DNA of 64,000 bases from Clostridia bacterium (GTDB lineage Bacteria; Bacillota; Clostridia; Christensenellales; Maliibacteriaceae), in NCBI GenBank assembly GCA_017431145.1, contig JAFRLQ010000033.1:1-64000 (forward strand), in the 5' to 3' direction. The first letter of the stretch is position 1; the number at the start of each line of letters is the position of its first letter. A program made the translations under genes and the position numbers. This document shows positions 34,643 to 43,564 of the stretch, in pieces. The notes under the pieces were generated by a model. The model was not told where the DNA came from. It did not search any database and was given only the letters and a program-made list of their open reading frames with translations.

Positions 34643-36207
34643 TGAAAAGGACGGAATCTATGCGGAAAACAGCGATACAATTTACGGAAGGAAAACGCAT
34701 GTCGCTTGCGCAGATCATTGCGTCCGGCGGCCCGATGAAGCCGCGCAGGGCAATGGAGATCGCAAGAGCGCTGTGCGGAAGACTGAGAGAAGAAACAGAC
34801 AAAACGGATGCCGGGCTGCCTGTGCTCCATCCGCAGGCTGTTCTTCTGTCTCCCGAGGGGACGATTGCCTTCTCGAAGACACCCGTTCCGGATTCTGCAA
34901 AAGAGATATACCTTCCCCCGGAGTACATCAGAGGCGTCACTTCAAGAGAAAGCGTTTCGATCTACGGACTGGGGATACTGCTTTTGTTCCTCGTTACGGG
35001 GAAGACGAGGAAAACACAAACAGACGCCGGGATCAGGAACCGGGCTTTGAAGACGGTGATCGACCGGTGCACATCGATCGATTCAAGGCGGCGCTTCCAG
35101 AGCCTGCATGAAGTCTACGCGTACCTCAACAGGGAACTCAGATTTCCGAGAAAGCGTATGCTGGGCATCCTGCTTGCGCTGGTCCTCTGTATCGCCGCGG
35201 CTGTCTCGGTTCATCTGTTCATCAGGGGCAGAACGCAGGGCGAAGCCGAGGGAAATGAGACAGGGTACAGAAACGGATACGGAAACGGTTATGAAGCAGG
35301 GCTTTCAGACGCGCCGGGGATCGGAATTGAAGATACGAAAATGCCTGAGATGTACGGGAATTTCCCAGGCAACCTGAATGCGGAGAACGGCGCGTTCGCT
35401 GTCAGCGGCGGTGATTATCTGTATTACGGAAATCAGGGCCGTCTCTGCAGAATGGATCCGTACAGCGGGGAGGTATCCGTACTTTGCGAGCATGAGACGG
35501 TCTCCGGGCTGAATTATTGGGACGGCAGCCTGTTCTATCTGACAGAGAATGCGCTCGTCAGAATGGATCCCGAAAGCGGAGAGGAAGAGACGGTCACCGA
35601 GAACATCGGCGGCAGATTCTGCATCTATAACGGAACATTGTTTCTTGAAGACGAAAAGAGTACGGGATACTTATACAGCATCGATGCGCAGACGCTGGAG
35701 ATCAGACAGCTGAACGGCGGAACGGTCCACGATGCATTGAACGTGGCGGAAGCGAGCCTGTACTACGCGGATCCCGATAAAAACGGATACCTGTTCCGCA
35801 GCGATTATGACGGAGGGAATGCGGTCAGACTTCTGAGCAAACCCTGTATAGATCTGGACCTTTGCGGCGGGAGCGTGTACTGCCTCACATCGGACGGAGA
35901 AGAGAACGGCAGCATCGACATTCTGACGCATATGAACCAGGAGGGCGGCGACGCGGAAGCGGTGACCGGCAGACCTGTCAGGAGGTTTGTCGCGACAGAA
36001 AATGGAATCTTTTATCTGGATGCCGTGTCCGGCCAGCTTGAATGGATGACACCGGACGGTGATACGAGATACACGGTCTGCGCCGAGCGGATCGAAGAAT
36101 TCAACGTTGCGGGAAGGTGGATCTTCTTCAGGAAAACGGGAGAGAACGCACTGTACCGTATGCGACTGGACGGGTCCGACATCGCCAGACTGTCTTCAGT
36201 CGAATAG
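34639..36207 (+). CDS. membrane pseudokinase with extracytoplasmic DUF5050-like propeller
   Basis: 522 residues. Residues 20-165 are the remains of a Ser/Thr kinase: the catalytic loop reads LHPQAVLL where HRDxKPxN is expected, the DFG region reads AFSKT, but the APE-like LPPEY and the SIYGLGILLLFLVTGK helix are kept. A membrane helix follows (about 172-195), then GYRNGYGNGYEAG repeats and a DUF5050-type repeat domain (about 230-520). The gene overlaps the GT2-kinase stop by 4 bp (ATGA), so the two are coupled. ATG 34660 after AAAAGGACGGA is an alternative start. A non-catalytic partner or sensor for the upstream kinase is the likely role. Confidence 0.85.
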   Translation: MMKRTESMRKTAIQFTEGKRMSLAQIIASGGPMKPRRAMEIARALCGRLREETDKTDAGLPVLHPQAVLLSPEGTIAFSKTPVPDSAKEIYLPPEYIRGVTSRESVSIYGLGILLLFLVTGKTRKTQTDAGIRNRALKTVIDRCTSIDSRRRFQSLHEVYAYLNRELRFPRKRMLGILLALVLCIAAAVSVHLFIRGRTQGEAEGNETGYRNGYGNGYEAGLSDAPGIGIEDTKMPEMYGNFPGNLNAENGAFAVSGGDYLYYGNQGRLCRMDPYSGEVSVLCEHETVSGLNYWDGSLFYLTENALVRMDPESGEEETVTENIGGRFCIYNGTLFLEDEKSTGYLYSIDAQTLEIRQLNGGTVHDALNVAEASLYYADPDKNGYLFRSDYDGGNAVRLLSKPCIDLDLCGGSVYCLTSDGEENGSIDILTHMNQEGGDAEAVTGRPVRRFVATENGIFYLDAVSGQLEWMTPDGDTRYTVCAERIEEFNVAGRWIFFRKTGENALYRMRLDGSDIARLSSVE

Positions 36208-36260
36208 AAAAACCAACTTTTAAGAAAAAACACAAAAAAAGGCAAAATGTATGCACAGGG

Positions 36261-36276
36261 CATACCTGCAGGTATG
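36261..36276. promoter_or_regulatory. 16-bp perfect palindrome upstream of 36341
   Basis: CATACCTGCAGGTATG is its own reverse complement. It lies 64 bp before the next start codon and is a candidate operator. It is not followed by a T tract, so it is not a terminator. Confidence 0.5.
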
Positions 36277-36340
36277 AAAACCGGGCCATACTGTTCATGA
36301 ACTCAGGAGCGAACCGGAAAACCGGGACAGGAGGAACAGT

Positions 36341-36730
36341 ATGGAAAACATCCTTTTGATCAGATTCAGTATCGAAAAACTGAACGAGCTTCCGGGACCG
36401 TATGCATTCCAGAAAGGATTCCTTGTAGGAAAGGCGGTGCCGGAGAGGTTTCTGAAAGGCTTGAAGGTGTTTGAGGGGGACACGCTGAAAACGCTTCAGG
36501 GTGAGGAGTATGTCACATTTGTTGCGATCGAAGGTGACTATGCGCTGCTGAAGGAAGAAATTGAACCCAGGATCGTTCTGAATGAAAGCATCGCGCAGAG
36601 AAAAGCGGAGCCGCTGGTCAGGATCGTAAATGAGATCAGAGGACCGATATCTGAAGTGAATCTGGCACAGGACGGAAGCGGAACGGAAAGCGAATGGTGC
36701 ACCAAGGGATTTCTCTATGCATGGAATTGA
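36341..36730 (+). CDS. hypothetical protein, 129 residues
   Basis: A soluble alpha/beta-looking protein without signal or membrane helix. No family recognised. GGAGGAACAG precedes the ATG. It follows the pseudokinase gene on the same strand after 133 bp that contain a palindrome, so it may be separately controlled. It could still be part of the glycan locus. Confidence 0.65.
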   Translation: MENILLIRFSIEKLNELPGPYAFQKGFLVGKAVPERFLKGLKVFEGDTLKTLQGEEYVTFVAIEGDYALLKEEIEPRIVLNESIAQRKAEPLVRIVNEIRGPISEVNLAQDGSGTESEWCTKGFLYAWN

Positions 36731-36812
36731 AGCATTTGCGATTGTCACATAAACACAAAGAGCAGAGCAATGTCGAGGATGAATCATACTTACAGTAACA
36801 GGAGGAAAAAAC

Positions 36813-37685
36813 ATGGAAAGCAGATTTTGCAGTAAATGCGGAGCCCCGTTGAATCCGGGCGCAAAGTTCTGCGCGAAATGCGGCGCAGCAGTTATAAACA
36901 AAGCGGACATACCGGAACCTGCGATGACGGGTCAGCCTGTACAAATGCCGCAGCAGATACCGGATACAGTGACACAGGAACCATTCGTTCAGCCGCAGAT
37001 GAACGCTGAACCTGCCGCTGAGAACAGGAAGAGCAAAAAGAAGAAATGGGTGATCCTTTCAATCATCCTTGCCGCTGTGCTCGTAATGTTCGTGATACCC
37101 GGAACGATCGCACTCATCATTCGAAGCCAGATCAGAAAACACAGCGGACCTGTACCACCAACATCGTTTGCTCAGACTGCGGAAGCAGAGCGCGACGAGG
37201 AAGAAGAGGAAGAAGAGAATGCAGCGGTAGACGCGAACTTCCCGGCAGGTGACTACAGCGGAGAAGTTGACGAAGACGGTGAGGATTCAGACGGCCTGAA
37301 ACTTCCCGTTGCGGGTCCGGGCGAAAAAGTATATATCGGTTACGGCGAGCTTGAGGGAATCGGCCTGACAAAAATGGCCTTGGTTCTGTCGGAAGACAGG
37401 CAGAGCGTGCATGATATCGTGATCCTTCTGGATGGTATCAGCAGTCCGCTGGGTGGCTATAATGTTATGTTCTCCAATATGCAGACAAGTACGACGACAG
37501 AATATGATCTGCCTGCGACAGATGAAACTCTGGGGCAAAGTACGATTAAGGATATGCATATGGAAGGAGATTACATCTATGTGCGGTTGGATTATGTCTT
37601 TACAAACATCTCATTTGGCACATCAACTCAGGACCAGACGATTCCTTTGGGTGAAACGGAAATCTGGCTGAGAGAAGCAGGTTAA
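36813..37685 (+). CDS. zinc-ribbon membrane protein
   Basis: 290 residues. N-terminal zinc ribbon with CSKCG (residues 6-10) and CAKCG (21-25), a Pro/Gln-rich linker, a basic stretch (KSKKKK), one membrane helix (about 78-105), an acidic linker (EEEEEEEN) and a C-terminal beta-rich domain (about 150-290) outside the membrane. This layout, cytosolic zinc ribbon plus external domain, is common in Bacillota of the gut, but its role is unknown. Ribosome binding site GGAGG. Confidence 0.75.
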   Translation: MESRFCSKCGAPLNPGAKFCAKCGAAVINKADIPEPAMTGQPVQMPQQIPDTVTQEPFVQPQMNAEPAAENRKSKKKKWVILSIILAAVLVMFVIPGTIALIIRSQIRKHSGPVPPTSFAQTAEAERDEEEEEEENAAVDANFPAGDYSGEVDEDGEDSDGLKLPVAGPGEKVYIGYGELEGIGLTKMALVLSEDRQSVHDIVILLDGISSPLGGYNVMFSNMQTSTTTEYDLPATDETLGQSTIKDMHMEGDYIYVRLDYVFTNISFGTSTQDQTIPLGETEIWLREAG

Positions 37686-37703
37686 AAAAAAGACAATGAT
37701 GCG

Positions 37704-37731
37704 CCCTGCGGCAAATGTCGCAGGGTTTATT
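37704..37731 (+). terminator. intrinsic terminator
   Basis: CCCTGCG, eight-base loop, CGCAGGG, then TTTATT. Confidence 0.75.
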
Positions 37732-37907
37732 CAATGTCAGGAGCCGCTCGGGAAACGTACAAAAAACATAGGCTCAGTTTACGTGAACACATTGCGGGAA
37801 CTATAATTGTAGTAAAGAGCAGCAGAAACTGCTGAAAAGGGTTTATCTCTCGCAGCAGCGCGGAAGAAGACACTTTTCGTGCGCGGCAGAGAGGAAAGGA
37901 GAATATG

Positions 37908-38744
37908 ATGGAAAAGAAAGTTTGGCTGATCACAGGCGCGAACCGGGGACTCGGACGTGCTTTTGCGGAAGAAGCACTGTCTCACGGTGACTGTGTCATT
38001 GCTGCAGCTCGCAGACCGGATCTTACAGATCCCTTCTATGCACACGAGAACGTTTTCTGCGTGAAAATGGAAGTTACAGATCCCGAAGAGGTGAAAGAAG
38101 GTGTCCGTCTGGGGGCTGAGCATTTCGGTAGGATCGATGTGCTGATCAACAATGCGGGATTTGGCTTCAATGCCGCAATGGAGGAAATCAGTGATGAAGA
38201 ATTGCGAAAAATCGTGGAGACGGACTATTTCGGCGTAATCAGCGTTACAAAAGCAGTGCTTCCATATATGCGCGCTCAAAAGAGCGGCACGATTCTCAAT
38301 CTGTCTTCGCTTGCCGGAATGAGAGGGGCGGCGGGAAGTTCCGCATACAACGCGGTGAAGTTCGCAATGGTCGGTCTTTCGGAGGCACTGAATCAGGAAC
38401 TCAGCTATTGGAATATCCGCGTTGCGGCATTGTGCCCGGGACCGTTCAGGACGGACTTCAGGGATCCGTCTTCTATGATGAGCGCTGCAAATCCGATGAA
38501 AGAATACGACGGGACCCCGGCACATGAATCGATGATCCAGCTGCGCGCAGGGAATCACAAGCAGCCTGGTGATCCGAAGAAGGCGGCAGCGTTCGTGTAC
38601 GATATAGTTCAGAAACCGAATCTGCCTGTTCATATTCTGTTAGGGAAAATGTGTCTGGAACTTGTGACGGCAAACCTGAAGAAGACGCTCGAAGAAATCG
38701 AATCCTACTACGACGCCGCAGCTGCAACTGATTATGATGAGTAA
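37908..38744 (+). CDS. short-chain dehydrogenase/reductase
   Basis: 278 residues of the classical SDR family: TGANRGLG (dinucleotide binding, about 9-16), NNAG (about 80), catalytic Ser in LNLSSLAG (about 131) and YNAVK (about 145-149). It reduces or oxidises a carbonyl/alcohol with NAD(P)H; the substrate cannot be told. PGPFRTDF after the active site fits the family. The second ATG (37908) is preferred because AGGAG lies six bases before it; 37905 is only three bases away. Monocistronic, with terminators on both sides. Confidence 0.88.
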   Translation: MEKKVWLITGANRGLGRAFAEEALSHGDCVIAAARRPDLTDPFYAHENVFCVKMEVTDPEEVKEGVRLGAEHFGRIDVLINNAGFGFNAAMEEISDEELRKIVETDYFGVISVTKAVLPYMRAQKSGTILNLSSLAGMRGAAGSSAYNAVKFAMVGLSEALNQELSYWNIRVAALCPGPFRTDFRDPSSMMSAANPMKEYDGTPAHESMIQLRAGNHKQPGDPKKAAAFVYDIVQKPNLPVHILLGKMCLELVTANLKKTLEEIESYYDAAAATDYDE

Positions 38745-38802
38745 AATCTGAAACACGAAACCTACTGCAGTGTATTTGCATGTTAATTGTATATTTTACG
38801 GA

Positions 38803-38842
38803 GAATAACCGGGGCTATCACAAAAGCCCCGGTTATTCACTT
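38803..38842 (+). terminator. intrinsic terminator
   Basis: GAATAACCGGGGCT, eight-base loop, AGCCCCGGTTATTC, then CTTTT. Perfect 14-bp stem. Confidence 0.9.
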
Positions 38843-38900
38843 TTCAGTCTTGCAAAAAGCGTACCAGTAAAGTTTTTGTCTGTTTATTCAAATCAGACTG

Positions 38901-38922
38901 ATTTGCAACTGAATTGCGACAA
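38901..38922. repeat. 22-bp dispersed repeat, copy 2
   Basis: ATTTGCAACTGAATTGC followed by GACAA; differs from 3744-3765 at one base. It lies in a 340-bp stretch (38745-39084) that has no gene and otherwise holds two terminators. Confidence 0.6.
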
Positions 38923-39029
38923 TAAGATCAGACAAAAGAAAACAAGTGCTTTTCTAAACAGGTTTTGATAGAACCTTCACTTCAGGACTCTTGAATGCGC
39001 ATCAATACAAAGACGATGCATTTTAAATA

Positions 39030-39060
39030 AACCGCAATGAAAACTCATTGCGGCTTTATA
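39030..39060. terminator. terminator hairpin between convergent transcripts
   Basis: AACCGCAATGA, four-base loop, TCATTGCGGCTT, followed by an AT-rich tract; on the minus strand it can end the aminopeptidase gene. Confidence 0.65.
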
Positions 39061-39084
39061 TTTGGTATTGTCATGAAGGCATTA

Positions 39085-40155
39085 TTATTCTTTATTCCCG
39101 TGCTTGAATATTGTCTCATCATTGAATGTACCGTCACTGTAAATGCATTCTCCATCTACCTCGATTATGGGATCATGCACGTCAAAGTCAACATGTTCAT
39201 CGGAATGAATGATCTCACCCCGCCGGCGATTGTTTCCAAGTGCTATATGGACACAATGAATCTGATGACTTCCGTCAACTTTCCAGCCGTACATATTGTT
39301 TTCCAGTGACGTGGTGGCAACAAGACCGATTTCATCGCACAGATCAGGCTTGGGTGATACTTCGTCGAGCAGAATCCGGAGCCGCTCAGCCTGCTTTTTA
39401 TCCCCTGAAAAATCGACAAGATAGCTGTCTTTAAACACGAGTTTCATTGGTTCCCTGTACAGTTCACTGCAAGTGGGCATATTGGGACGAATGGGGAAGC
39501 CGCGCTGATTATGAGTGCGTTCTGAAGCGCCATCTGCTACTACTGTTCCGTTGACGGTCCCAAGGGAGGGAATGACAGCCACCTCGGAATAGAATGGAAT
39601 GATTCCCATGACCGGGTACATCGCATCCACACCGAGATGCAGAGCACAGGTGAGATCGGTTCCGCGCTTGGTCGTGATGCGGATCTCCCGTGCGGATTGC
39701 AGCCAGGAATACAGTGCCAAAGCGCGTGTGCGGTTCGCCAGGACCTCTTCCTTATTAATGTTCCATTCTTCCATTCCTCCACTTTCAAGAGTGAACCTTT
39801 TGCTTTTTCCCAGAAGCGATGCGTCGCCCGCATCGATGGAACCGAGATAAGTCTGGAATCCTGTTTTGATTTGCGGCGTGGTCATAAAGGTAATGTCCGC
39901 ATGCAGGATGGCCTGCTGCACCGGTTTCATAATCGGAATGTTATCATAGCCTTCCTGCCCGCCGTACATATCCACATCCAGAATGACAGGATGACACCCG
40001 CACTCTCTTGCCACGTCGCATAAGGCGCGCGCATTGGAATATGATTCGCTGTCAGCAATGACCACAATATTGTCGCCCTCTTTCGCCCCTGCGATTTCTT
40101 TTAAGACAAAAGTTGCGTTTTCACGGATTTTTGCCAAATCTTTGTAAATAAACAT
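39085..40155 (-). CDS. M29-family aminopeptidase (AmpS/leucyl aminopeptidase type)
   Basis: A 356-residue metallopeptidase-like protein. The C-terminal signature HIALGNN ... HSDEHVDFDVHDP ... IYSDGTF matches M29 aminopeptidases and their relatives (including NicX-type ring-cleaving enzymes), which use metal ligands in this region. Cytosolic, without signal. It would release N-terminal residues from peptides; the NicX-like alternative cannot be excluded from sequence alone. GGAGG lies 12 bases before the ATG. Monocistronic. Confidence 0.82.
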   Translation of the reverse strand: MFIYKDLAKIRENATFVLKEIAGAKEGDNIVVIADSESYSNARALCDVARECGCHPVILDVDMYGGQEGYDNIPIMKPVQQAILHADITFMTTPQIKTGFQTYLGSIDAGDASLLGKSKRFTLESGGMEEWNINKEEVLANRTRALALYSWLQSAREIRITTKRGTDLTCALHLGVDAMYPVMGIIPFYSEVAVIPSLGTVNGTVVADGASERTHNQRGFPIRPNMPTCSELYREPMKLVFKDSYLVDFSGDKKQAERLRILLDEVSPKPDLCDEIGLVATTSLENNMYGWKVDGSHQIHCVHIALGNNRRRGEIIHSDEHVDFDVHDPIIEVDGECIYSDGTFNDETIFKHGNKE

Positions 40156-40575
40156 TTGTTACTGAAGCCTCCTTTTTTCAATAACCGAATGAAAGGAAAA
40201 AGAAGAATCGTACATACATCATATTAAACTAATTATATCATGAATATGATGAACAGAAGTAAGAAACGCACGGTTCAATTCATTCGAATTAAAAGGTTGT
40301 TTGTTCGGGGAAACAATAAAAGAAAAAGATGGATGCAGAACTACCAACACAGCAGAACAGATGCTGTAACTGCCGGTATAAAACTGTGGACTTCCTGAAA
40401 CAGAGCTTATAGAATGAAGACTGGTTGGACTTAGGCGTGATCATTCATGTTCGAAAGTGATACTTGTATTTCGAAAAAAAGATTAATTCTTTTTCAAAGA
40501 AGCGGATTTGATTAAACCCAATGGTCCTCTTTTGCGTCTATATGGTGTAAAGCAAAGAAAAGGAGATTCGAAACC
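40156..40575. other. 420-bp AT-rich intergenic region
   Basis: Lies between divergent genes. I see no convincing reading frame, tRNA or terminator. It must hold promoters for the aminopeptidase (minus) and the zinc-ribbon gene (plus), but no clear consensus boxes stand out. Confidence 0.3.
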
Positions 40576-42264
40576 ATGTTTTGTAGTTCATGCGGCAACC
40601 AGCTTCCTGACGGTGCAAGATTCTGCCCCAAATGCGGCGCGTCCCAGCAAGCAGTGGATGTGGAGGCGATTAGAAAGCCGGAAACTGTTTCTAACCCTGT
40701 GGCTTCTCAGCCGGCAAATGTACGTAAAACGGACACGAAAAAAACCAAACTGCCTTTGATCCTGGGTCTTGCGGGCGGCGGTGTTCTGATGGTCGCTCTG
40801 GCCGTGATTCTGGCAGTAGTTTTGATCGGCGGCAAAGGAGGCAGTAAAGGAAACAATTATGTTATCGTGGAAAATCCCGTCACCTATGTGGTGGATCAGG
40901 ATGATTTCTTTGGTGAAGAACACTATCTTATCGCTTCCGACGGCAGACAAATGAGTCTGTACCACGGCGCGCCTGACACCATGATAACCGGCATGGAAAG
41001 CGGCTTTTTCCTGGATCGCCCGGATGACGCGGAATGGGGGACGGAGGAATATGATCGTCAAAGCCTGTATCATTACGGAAAAGACGGACTTGATCTGATC
41101 GCTGAAGATGTCCTTTACATACGTGATTCTGCGGACGGTACAGCGGTAGTTTACGCAACAACAGCGGGAATGATTTCGAGTTTTGATCAGACGCCTGTCC
41201 ATATTCATGTCTGGAAGGATGGAAAAGACATGGATCTTGGCATGCTGGACAATTTTGATCAGTTCTGTATTTCTCCGGATGGTTCTTCGGTATTCTTTGC
41301 AGGTGAGGACGCTATTGAATACATCGCAGAGATCTGGACCGACGGGAAACGTGTCGAAACACTGGAAGATTTCGAAGAATCTGCGGTCATAGCGCTCTCA
41401 AACGACGGGAAAACACTGTTCTACTACAATAACGACTTTGACCGTCTGTATGCTTATGACAGCGGTGAGGAGATTCTCCTCGGCAGACAGGATTACTTTC
41501 AGTTCTCACCGAAGTATTTCAACGATGACTGCAAACAGATCCTGTTTGTCTGTGACGATGAAACCTATGTCTGGAATCAGGGAGACGATGATGCAACGCA
41601 GGTAGCGGACGAGGCGTTGTATCTGATTACACCTGCACATACACGCTTGTGGGGTATTTCGGTTGATACGTTCGAGCATTTTGTCGGTGTCAAAAATTTC
41701 CGCGACATCTTTTTACAGAACAACGATTCGGAATGCTATTATCTCGACAGCAAACTAGAACTTCATTCTGTGATCAGTGGCTACAGTATGCTACAGCTCG
41801 CAGATGATGGGAAAACGATTGTGGTCGCAAGACGGAACAATCTTTTCAAGTTTGACGGAACAAAAGAACATGATGATCTTGAAGATTCGATTGTCGCGGA
41901 TGATGTCGTAGGCTTTCAGATGACACCGGATGCAGAGGACATCTATATAATCGATGATTATAACGATCTGTATTATGTACAGAGTCCCGGGAAGACCGCG
42001 CTTCTTGCGGAAAGCCTTGTGAATCCGAATTTTCAATATCCTGCCGCAAGTATGGATTATCGCGGACGTCTGTATTTTATAAGTGACGATGAACTGCATT
42101 ACGCGGTGAAAGATACCGTTCAGACAGTTGAAGGGTTCGAAGGAACACCATCAGGAGTTTTTCCTTCCGGAAGTGTCATCTTTGTCCATAGCGATGTCGA
42201 TTATGATGTTTACCGTTATGCGGTTCTTCCGGATGATACGATAATGCTGTCCAGTATCTGGTAA
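40576..42264 (+). CDS. zinc-ribbon membrane protein with beta-propeller-like external domain
   Basis: 562 residues. Zinc ribbon CSSCG (3-7) and CPKCG (18-22), a basic linker, one membrane helix (about 60-84), and a long repetitive domain (about 95-562) with WD40/TolB-type blades (e.g. QFCISPDGSSVFFAG, AVIALSNDGKTLFYYN). It probably senses or binds something outside the cell. The layout resembles the zinc-ribbon protein at 36813, though the external domains differ. Ribosome binding site AAAGGAG. A 20-bp-stem terminator follows. Confidence 0.78.
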   Translation: MFCSSCGNQLPDGARFCPKCGASQQAVDVEAIRKPETVSNPVASQPANVRKTDTKKTKLPLILGLAGGGVLMVALAVILAVVLIGGKGGSKGNNYVIVENPVTYVVDQDDFFGEEHYLIASDGRQMSLYHGAPDTMITGMESGFFLDRPDDAEWGTEEYDRQSLYHYGKDGLDLIAEDVLYIRDSADGTAVVYATTAGMISSFDQTPVHIHVWKDGKDMDLGMLDNFDQFCISPDGSSVFFAGEDAIEYIAEIWTDGKRVETLEDFEESAVIALSNDGKTLFYYNNDFDRLYAYDSGEEILLGRQDYFQFSPKYFNDDCKQILFVCDDETYVWNQGDDDATQVADEALYLITPAHTRLWGISVDTFEHFVGVKNFRDIFLQNNDSECYYLDSKLELHSVISGYSMLQLADDGKTIVVARRNNLFKFDGTKEHDDLEDSIVADDVVGFQMTPDAEDIYIIDDYNDLYYVQSPGKTALLAESLVNPNFQYPAASMDYRGRLYFISDDELHYAVKDTVQTVEGFEGTPSGVFPSGSVIFVHSDVDYDVYRYAVLPDDTIMLSSIW

Positions 42265-42270
42265 ACACGA

Positions 42271-42323
42271 AGAACACAGGAGCCGTCTCATTAAAAAAAG
42301 ATGAGACGGCTCCTGTGTTCTTC
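42271..42323. terminator. bidirectional intrinsic terminator with 20-bp stem
   Basis: 42272-42291 pairs perfectly with 42301-42320 (GAACACAGGAGCCGTCTCAT and its complement). It lies between convergent genes, with A-rich loop and short T tracts both ways. Confidence 0.9.
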
Positions 42324-42327
42324 CTGA

Positions 42328-43440
42328 TCAGGCAAATTCGTCCTCTACTTCGGTCTTGATCGTTTCCAGGTATCTGCGGATCTGCAGTTTCTGGGGACAG
42401 CGGCGTTCACACATTCCGCATTTGATGCAGTCAGACGGTTTTCCGTTGAGCTGTATCAGATTAAGGAAGTAGTTCCAGATATCACTGTCACTCTTCATGC
42501 CGAAACGCTTGAGATTGTTGTATACGGAAAAATAGTCAGGTATTGCAATCTTTTTCGGGCAGACAGGTGTACAGTAACGGCAAGCGGTGCAGGGAATCGC
42601 AGTTTGCGCGCGGAGGATTTTTCCTGCTTCGATACATGTTTCCTGTTCTTTTTGGGTCAGCGGGACAAACGATTTCATGTAGGAAATGTTGTCCGTCATC
42701 TGTTCCATCGTATTCATGCCGGATAATACGACCATGACATTCGGCTGTGATGCGGCAAAACGGATCGCCCATGAAGCGTTGGAAAAAGCAGGATCCATAG
42801 AACGCAGGAGATTCTCTGCGTCTTTGGGAAGATTCTGAAGGGAACCGCCTTTTACGGGTTCCATCACGATGATCGGCTTGTTGTATTTGACACAGACTTC
42901 CTGACATGCATGAGACTGAATGTTCTCGTCGGTCCAGTCACAGTAGTTGATCTGAAGCTGCACATATTCCAGCTCGGGATGTTCACTGAGAATACGGTCC
43001 AGTACTGCAGGTGAACCATGGAAAGACATGCCGATGTGTTTCGCGCGTCCATTGTTCTTCTGTTCAGTCAGGTATTCAAAGGCGTGCAGACGAACCATTT
43101 TGTCGTAATTGGCATCATTGAGCGCGTGAAGCCAGAGATAATCAAAGTAATCGACTCCGAGACGTTCAAGCATCTCCAGAACGAAACCTTCCATCTGATC
43201 CTCGCGTGTCAGGTTCATACAGGGAATCTTATCCGTGATCGTAAAACTGTCCCGGGGATAACGTTTGACGACACACTCACGGAAGGCACGCTCGCTTGCA
43301 CCGTCTCCATAAATATAGGCGGTATCATAATAAGTAAAACCGTTGTTCATGAACTGATCCACAAGACTTTTGACCTGTTCCAGATCGATCTCATTATTCT
43401 TTTTAGGCAGACGCATGAGGCCAAAACCAAGTTTTTTCAT
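42328..43440 (-). CDS. aldo/keto reductase with C-terminal ferredoxin-like [4Fe-4S] domain
   Basis: 370 residues. N-terminal aldo/keto reductase barrel (about 1-270) with catalytic YD in YYDTAYIYG and the HP/HA-type WLHALND. The C-terminal part has two cluster motifs, CTACRYCTPVCPKKI and CIKCGMCERRCP. Such enzymes reduce carbonyls with electrons passing through clusters or NAD(P)H; substrate unknown. ATG after GGAGG. Divergent from an AraC gene at 43565, which probably controls it. Confidence 0.9.
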   Translation of the reverse strand: MKKLGFGLMRLPKKNNEIDLEQVKSLVDQFMNNGFTYYDTAYIYGDGASERAFRECVVKRYPRDSFTITDKIPCMNLTREDQMEGFVLEMLERLGVDYFDYLWLHALNDANYDKMVRLHAFEYLTEQKNNGRAKHIGMSFHGSPAVLDRILSEHPELEYVQLQINYCDWTDENIQSHACQEVCVKYNKPIIVMEPVKGGSLQNLPKDAENLLRSMDPAFSNASWAIRFAASQPNVMVVLSGMNTMEQMTDNISYMKSFVPLTQKEQETCIEAGKILRAQTAIPCTACRYCTPVCPKKIAIPDYFSVYNNLKRFGMKSDSDIWNYFLNLIQLNGKPSDCIKCGMCERRCPQKLQIRRYLETIKTEVEDEFA

Positions 43441-43564
43441 TTCACTTACCTCCAGATATCATTTGGTGATGAGGTGATTTTATCAATAATTTTAGGCAAA
43501 ACATACAAAAATTGACGGAATTTTGTTAAAATATTTGGGAAACATTAACGAGGAGAAATGGATC

